DNA of 64,000 nt from Pampus argenteus (lineage: Eukaryota; Chordata; Actinopteri; Scombriformes; Stromateidae). The DNA is taken from the NCBI GenBank assembly GCA_036937835.1, contig CM072866.1, positions 11,540,001-11,604,000 on the forward strand. Reading direction: 5' to 3'. This document shows positions 58,215 through 64,000 of the stretch, in pieces; positions within the stretch are counted from its first letter, which is position 1, and the number at the start of each line of letters is the position of its first letter. The notes beneath the pieces are model-generated. The model ran no database searches and was not told the DNA's origin. It saw only the letters and a list, made by a program, of their open reading frames with translations. The position numbers and the translations under genes are program-made.

Positions 58215-58833
58215 TTTTCTTCAGCCCACAGGGGGTATATAATATTATTACACCGTCAAAATGGAAAAACCCACAAAGAAATTCATATGATGCATTTAAG
58301 TTGAATGCCATCGATCTGGCTATCCGAGAAAGAAACAGAGCGGCTGCACGTAAGCTTGCCGTTAATGAATCTATGGCGAGACGGTATGTGATGAAGATTA
58401 TCTGAGGCTGTTCAACTCTGACACTGAAGGGGACGACTTCAGTGTCTTCAGTGCGCAGAAGAAATGAAGTGACAGTGGTATGGTGTTCATTAGTTTTAAA
58501 TGCTCAGGAGGAAGATAAATAGTGACTTGTGGCTTCAGTGCATGGGAGAATTTGGTGTTTAATTGTTTCAGTAAGCAGGAGGAAGAATAATAAAGTAACT
58601 TAGTTTTAGTGTACAGGAGGAAGATGAATAAAACCATCAATGACTTTTTGTTTTGTTTATCAGCACTTTTATTGCGGCACTGTTCGGAAACAATTAGTTC
58701 AGGTATATGAATAAACACTTATGTATTGGCGTATGTATATGTCTGCGGCTTATATATGACAAAATATATATTTCATTCAAATTTTAGTTGGTGTGGCTTA
58801 TATTTAGGTGCGCTCTATAGTCCGGAAAATACG
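58215..58833 (+). mobile_element. Internally deleted pogo-like DNA transposon (non-autonomous)
   Basis: The right end (58784-58833) carries the TIR-like TAGTCCGGAAAATACG preceded by GTGGCTTATATTTAGGTGCG. Inside are two pieces of transposase coding sequence. At 58283-58402 one frame reads SYDAFKLNAIDLAIRERNRA followed by AARKLAVNESMARRYVMK, typical of the N-terminal helix-turn-helix of pogo/Tigger-type transposases. At 58390-58464 another frame reads DEDYLRLFNSDTEGDDF, typical of an acidic C-terminus. The whole catalytic DDE domain between them is missing. The left end is unclear; I see no matching TIR near 58215. The element cannot encode a functional enzyme. Confidence 0.75.
58283..58467 (+). 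pseudogene. Pogo-like transposase remnant, N- and C-terminal ends only
   Basis: About 40 codons of the DNA-binding N-terminus run into a stop at 58403. The C-terminal piece begins at 58390 in another frame and ends at TGA 58465-58467. The junction therefore combines a deletion of the middle with a frame change. Homology is judged from motif style (RAAARKL.VNES, LRLFNSDTEG), not from a database search. Confidence 0.7.
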
Positions 58834-59088
58834 CTAAGCAAACTTAGTTTACTTAGTTAGTATTCACAGGTGAATTTAATTTATTTTTTTGTTCTGCTCC
58901 CACTGTATTATTGCATGCCCCTCCTCCTTAATCCTAACCCTCTCCTTTTGCTGGTCAAACTACTGAAGTAAACCAGTCAGCCTGCCTTTCCGATTTAAAT
59001 CCCCTGGTTAGTTTCAGCTCTCCCAGGTGAACAGGCATCTGTTTTGAGTACAGTGATTAAGGTTTGCTGTTGATACCGTATCCAGGGG

Positions 59089-59108
59089 TTGTTGTTGTTG
59101 TTGTTGTT
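59089..59108 (+). repeat. (GTT)n microsatellite
   Basis: Six to seven GTT units. Confidence 0.93.
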
Positions 59109-60180
59109 TTCTTCACCTTTCCTCTTTCTTTCCTACCCCATAGGACTATCAGTGAAGGAAGGAATGAATGACTTTTGCACAAGTCATCAATATTAAAAGC
59201 CTATAGAGCCTCTGGTGTCTAGAAGGATGTAAAGGAGGTTGACGGTTACCTTTGGGCCTTCAGTCTGTGTGTAATTCTGTCTCGTGCCAGAGAGAGAGAG
59301 CGTTTTACGAAAGGGGAAAGATTTTATATGTGCTTGTGAATCGATGTGTATGCATGTTCAACTACAGCAGTGATAGCGTGCTGTAGAAGAACTAATGCTA
59401 GTTTGCATCATAAGATCATTGCTCTAAATCTGGCCCAGAGATAGCTTGCATAACCCAAGAGATTATGACAAAAAGAGCTATGTGAGGTTACATAATACCT
59501 TATGAAATTGGATTGGTCTTTAGCCTCACTCAGTTACACACTTGTTTTTCTCTCCATTTTGCTCCTTGTGTCTCTGCTAGTTGACCACCACTGCGTTTCA
59601 ACTTTCTTTTTGGACACTTACCCTCCTTTTAATCTTTCTGCCTTCCCTTTTCTTTTTCCATCAGTGTATCCTGTTGCTTTTGTTGAACAGTTTCTTATCT
59701 CTCGCTTTAATGTGTTCCTCAGACTGGGCTAAATGCATTTTGACTTTGTTAAATGATCTTTGTGGCAAACGGGGAGAATCTGAAAGTGCCAGGTCAAAGG
59801 CAGTATAGTCTAGAGGAGTGGGTTTCTGTAGCAATGCTTTCTGCACACCTTCAGATAGGAAAACATGCATTCTCTCCCAGAAATTGTCCTAATGCAATAT
59901 ATGTGCACAGATATGTAGGTGTGGAGTTTTAAGGTGTTTACTACATCTTCGTCTGTTTTCTCTGTGCCTTGTAAATCCTTCCTTACTCTTACTCTCTTTC
60001 TCCGACTGTCTCTCTATGTCTCTTCTCTCTCCATCATGCCCCATCAACATGTTTCTGTCACCTCCCGCCATCATGAAGCCTGTAGAAAGACCAGAGTCAG
60101 TGACCTCAGTTCACCTCCTTCTCTTTCACAGGCTGGCTATGAACCACCTTGTTATACCTGCCCCAAGCAGATAAGAGCAT

Positions 60181-60182
<2 letters not shown>

Positions 60183-60213
<31 letters not shown>
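60183..60213 (+). repeat. (CA)n microsatellite
   Basis: About 15 CA units. Confidence 0.97.
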
Positions 60214-60218
<5 letters not shown>

Positions 60219-60778
60219 ACAGACGTAGAGGACACACCATGAATATCCCTTTTGAAACCCAAATCTTGCTTTTCTTGCCTGTTCTTGGCAATTAGGCTGT
60301 TCTCACTTTCTGTACATTGCTGCTTCCTCCTTTTTCGTTTCATAACTTTAATGCTTTTCTGTTCCTCCTGACTTTGTTATATAAGTGAACAGCTATGCAG
60401 GTTCAGGGTGGAAAACAACTTGTAAAGCAGCTGACTCAAAACATCATTATATACTTGCCTGTAAGTGCGGCAGAGAAGCATCACCTATTAAAAATATTCA
60501 AACTTCATCCTATCTCCTCTCTACTCGAGAGAATCTGCTGAGGTTTATGGAACTCCGTAAGATGTGAGGTAGCTCTTACTTTAATGAAAACTGTAGCGCA
60601 TTAACATTAATCAGTGTTGAGAGATGTTTGTGTGTGCATGTGTGTGTCGGGTATGTGAGAAAGCGTGTCAGCTTGTTTCTTTGTTAAAAAAACTGGAGCA
60701 TACAAATGAGTAGTATGCTCAGTCTGCCTGATTCTGTCTGCTTCAAGTGTCTGAGTTAGCGGAAATAAACTACTAGCA

Positions 60779-60878
60779 CTCTCTCCTCTCCTCTCCTCTC
60801 CTCTCCTCTCCTCTCCTCTCCTCTCCTCTCCTCTCCTCTCCTCTCCTCTCCTCTCCTCTCCTCTCCTCTCCTCTCCTT
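60779..60878 (+). repeat. (CTCTC)n pentanucleotide repeat
   Basis: About 100 bases made of roughly 20 uninterrupted CTCTC units. It is a pure pyrimidine tract on this strand, and pyrimidine-rich sequence continues to about 60930. Confidence 0.98.
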
Positions 60879-61783
60879 TTGTGTCTCCTCATCTCTGTCT
60901 TTCTCCCTCTGTCTCTGTTGGTCTGCTCTTTGTCTTCCTGTTACTTGTACAACAGATTTTTACAGCATTTCATCACCCCTCACCCTTTCTTCTAACCCCT
61001 TACAGACACAGACACAATACAGTAAAGCACATAGTTGGTAATGACTTCTCTTATTTCTTGTTTCAGATTCTTGTTTCAGTTGTAGCCCATGGGTGATTTT
61101 GTCTTTAGTTACCGGTGTTTCACTTAGCATCTCAGCATGATAGTACCTATAATTGGTATGTGTGACACAACTGGGACTGAAATATAAATAGGACAAGCTG
61201 CTGCTCATGCTTCTTTAGCTGATTTAGCATAATCCGTGGTGTAGTTGCATAAGTGTGTCTGTGTGCTGATTTTTTTTTTTTTTTTGACAACATGAGGACA
61301 TTTTTATGTCTTGGTAATATCTTGTAATATATGTAATTATATGAATATTGTAATATGAAACCATATTACCTGGGATCTTGGCAACTGTGATATGATGTTA
61401 CCTTAAATGCTAAAAACAGTTAAGTCGTTAACTCGTCTCTGATTTGATTAGTCTATACATCCACATTACTGATGTCATCTGCATAATATCTTACATAAAA
61501 CAATATTTGATTTGTTCACATCACCAAACCTTAATATCAATCCCAAGCTATGTTGTTTAATCTTTCATTGCCAAAAAATGATATTCCTCATTAGGCTCAT
61601 TGCCCCATGAAGTCATTTTGTCTAGTGTGCACAAACAAAACAGTGACTGATCAAGAGAGATAGAGAGAGAGAGGTTGTTGAGCAGTGTGGAGAGGTAAGG
61701 CAGTTTCCACTTTGGTCTGCTCGCTCTAGCCGAATAAAGTGAAAGAAAAAGTTCAGTTAGACACACAGGTACAGTAAGGAAAC

Positions 61784-61835
61784 GTGTGTGTGTGCGTGTG
61801 TGCGTGTGTGTGTGCGTGCGTGCGTGCGTGCGTGC
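61784..61835 (+). repeat. (TG)n passing into (GCGT)n
   Basis: TG units with CG interruptions change into about six GCGT units, an alternating purine-pyrimidine tract. Confidence 0.95.
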
Positions 61836-62645
61836 TTGACCCTGGCGCAGAGGATTTTTCAATCTCTTCTTACTAGGGATTGGAAGCAGAGGAGGAGTTC
61901 TAGTGCTGAATAGGCTCCAAGGCCTGAGGACACATTGAGCTGAGCTCCAGTAAAAATTACGTTATCAGCTATTCATCAACCTCCTTTCCCTCACCAAGCT
62001 TTATTTTTCATGAGAAGCCTCCGAAGGGAGGCAAAAAAGGAAAGGAAAGTCATTGCAAAACAATGACTTAACCTGCCCAGTGAGGGGATTTGGTAGTAAT
62101 ATTAAGAGCTTTCAGTCACCTGTAACTTCCTCTGTGGGGCTGTTGTCATTGTTTGTATTCATGATGATTGTAATCAGTATTAGTATTTCATACTCATTCC
62201 TTTGTCTGATAAGAAAAACATGAAAATATGTAAATGTAAAAGATGTGTAAAAGTATTTAGTCAGACACCAATTGTGGAAGTTATCCCGCTTAAAAAAATG
62301 AGAGAGGCCTGTAATTTTTTATCATAGGTACATTTCAACTATGAGAGACAGAATGAGGAAAACAAAAACAAGATTTCTGTCTCTCACAGACCTGTAATGT
62401 CTTCTTTAAGAGAATCCTCTGTCCTCCACTCGTTACCTGTATTAATGGCACCTGTTTGAACTTGTTATCAGTATAAATGACACCTGTCCACAACCTCAAA
62501 CAGTCACACACACCTTAATTGCATCATGAAATTGAACAGTCGGTGGAAGATCACATACAGTTCTCACAGTACTTCTTAACCTTAATTTTCCCTCAAAATC
62601 ATTTTATTATGACTGCTATCACTGATTCTTTATACGGACGGTTTT

Positions 62646-62872
62646 ATGGTAAATGGTAAATGGCTGTTTATATAGCACTTTTATCCAAAACACTTTACAA
62701 TGTTTCTGCTTCACCCTTTTAACACACACTCACACACTGGTGACAAGGTACAGGGTGCTGGCGCAATTATCAGGAGCAATTTGCATTTGCCCAAGGACAC
62801 TTCAACACTTCAAATGGCCAACCTTCTAATTGGTAGACAAGTTGCTCTACCTCCTGAGCCACAGACGCCCCG
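62646..62872 (-). mobile_element. tRNA-derived SINE, minus orientation
   Basis: Read on the minus strand from 62872, the sequence starts GGGGCGTCTGTGGCTCAGGA, followed by GGTAGAGCAACTTG, a clear tRNA-like head with box A (TGGCTCAGGAGG). On the plus strand the other end reads TGGTAAATGGTAAATGGCTG then TTTATATAGCACTTTTATCC, a motif I recognise from abundant fish repeats. Box B is less clear. Length of about 227 bases is in the usual SINE range. Confidence 0.7.
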
Positions 62873-64000
62873 CCTAGTTTTGTCTGTGTATTAGGTCAAT
62901 GTAAACACGTTATTCTTTATCTACCCATTAGAGGATTTTACCATATCTGAAAAACCTGAAGTATTTTAAATTGCATTCAAACCAGAGACACCATTTATCA
63001 TGTCAGTGCCTTAAGCTTAAAATTGGGTCCAAAACCTCTCATTATCTATATTTTATTCTAGCAAGCTTGAAAGTGCTAGTTGGTTATATCAGAGCCCTGT
63101 TATCTCTACTGTCACTGAGATGAAAGTGCAGCTGATGTGAGCAAAGTCAAGCATAATTAGGTTTGGTGCTTGCATGTTTAGCATCCCTGGAGTTGAGAAG
63201 TGTTAACACGAGAAGTCAGTGTCTCGTCCTAATGGCTTAAAAAACGCCAGGCTGTTAATACCAGGCTCAAACTAACGTCAGTACACCTGATATTTCTGTG
63301 CCTTGTCCAGGAGAAAATGTGGCCATTTTAGGGCAGTCAGCCTTGAAATTAGGGGAAAGAAAGGTGTTGATATTATTAAATCTAAATAGATGCCAACTTT
63401 TATGTATTTCTCACCATTACGTATTTAACCACTTTGTCTAACTTTATCCTTTTCCTGTATGGGTACAATGGTACATGAGTCATCCTACTCTCAAAAGCAA
63501 ATTCTGGATAATAAGTGAACTCAAGGAGATAAAACACACACGGTGTATACCGACAGATCCTGCTCTCACAGCATTTCTACAGCTCATTCACAGGCAAGCT
63601 GACATTGTGTTTCTGCTCCATTTGTCTAATGGAGAGACTTGAGCAGATATATATGAGTCTATAACGTCTATGTCCTACAGAAACCCCAATTCAACTTTTT
63701 TTAGTTTTTTCTCAGAATATTTATATCTTTGTTGTGTTAAAATCAAACATATGGTGGATTTAAACCCTGTCTGTGACCTGAGCTCAGCTCTTGCTATGAA
63801 TCAGCCCTTTCATTTCATGGAGCTGTAGTTCAGGCAGGGACAGAAGTCAATTTATAGTCACATGTTCCATAAACCCTCCAGTCATGTATGTCTGTGACCT
63901 ACCTCTCATGGTATGGTTTATATAAATATTTGGCGCTCAACGCTTCAGCCCTTGCTGCTTCAGAGTTGTATCTACCTCTCCAGCCTCCTCTTGTATTGGC

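Larger units (their letters stand above)
53541..64000 (+). other. mgat5b: mgat5b intron 8, 5' part (runs off the window)
   Basis: At least 10.4 kb after the donor of exon 8 without a further recognisable mgat5b exon. It contains CA microsatellites (54223-54268, 60183-60213), a CAA run (55641-55661), a GTT run (59089-59108), a pogo-like transposon remnant (about 58215-58833), a CTCTC pentanucleotide repeat (60779-60878), a GCGT run (61784-61835) and a minus-strand SINE (62646-62872). An unrelated short or diverged exon cannot be excluded by eye. Confidence 0.75.

Noticed and set aside
60779..60878. CRISPR-like regular array
   Set aside because: Pure 5-base tandem repeat without spacers; a simple satellite in a vertebrate intron.
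62840..62872. tRNA gene on the minus strand
   Set aside because: Only the D-arm/box A part is tRNA-like and it continues into a SINE body, so it is a SINE head and not a tRNA gene.

Overview
The window reads as vertebrate nuclear DNA, most likely from a teleost fish. It is AT-rich, intron-dominated and dense in CA/TG microsatellites, and it carries dispersed repeats that I recognise as fish types: tRNA-headed SINEs, a 'GTTGTGGGGAC' plus GGTTAG-type repeat, and a pogo-like DNA transposon remnant. No bacterial-style operon, rRNA gene or CRISPR array is present. The species cannot be named from this sequence.

One protein-coding gene is clearly supported: the 5' part of mgat5b (GnT-Vb/GnT-IX, a Golgi beta-1,6-N-acetylglucosaminyltransferase of family GT18) on the + strand. 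Eight coding exons join with consistent splice phases: 7612-7679, 11739-11851, 31370-31523, 40130-40239, 42601-42677, 43297-43476, 45695-45859 and 53371-53540. Together they encode about 345 residues: the cytoplasmic tail, the signal-anchor helix, the stem and the start of the first Rossmann lobe. The remaining catalytic exons were not found and should lie beyond position 64000.

Layout: 1-7000 is upstream intergenic sequence with two weak exon-like islands (about 5550-5637 and 6728-6812). About 7060-7611 is the probable 5' leader, with a striking chain of abutting upstream ORFs, the last of which overlaps the mgat5b start codon as ATGA. Introns 1 to 7 follow. Intron 2 (19.5 kb) holds the longest microsatellites. 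Intron 3 (8.6 kb) holds a two-copy composite repeat with a tRNA-like SINE module. Intron 8 (at least 10.4 kb in the window) contains an internally deleted pogo-like transposon and a minus-strand SINE.

I found no convincing new multi-gene system. The observations most worth checking are the uORF chain ending in ATGA, the tandem (NAGNAG) acceptor of exon 5, the composite duplication in intron 3 with its abutting direct repeats, and the deletion-derived transposon. Several non-repetitive intronic blocks could be conserved enhancers, which only a cross-species alignment can decide.
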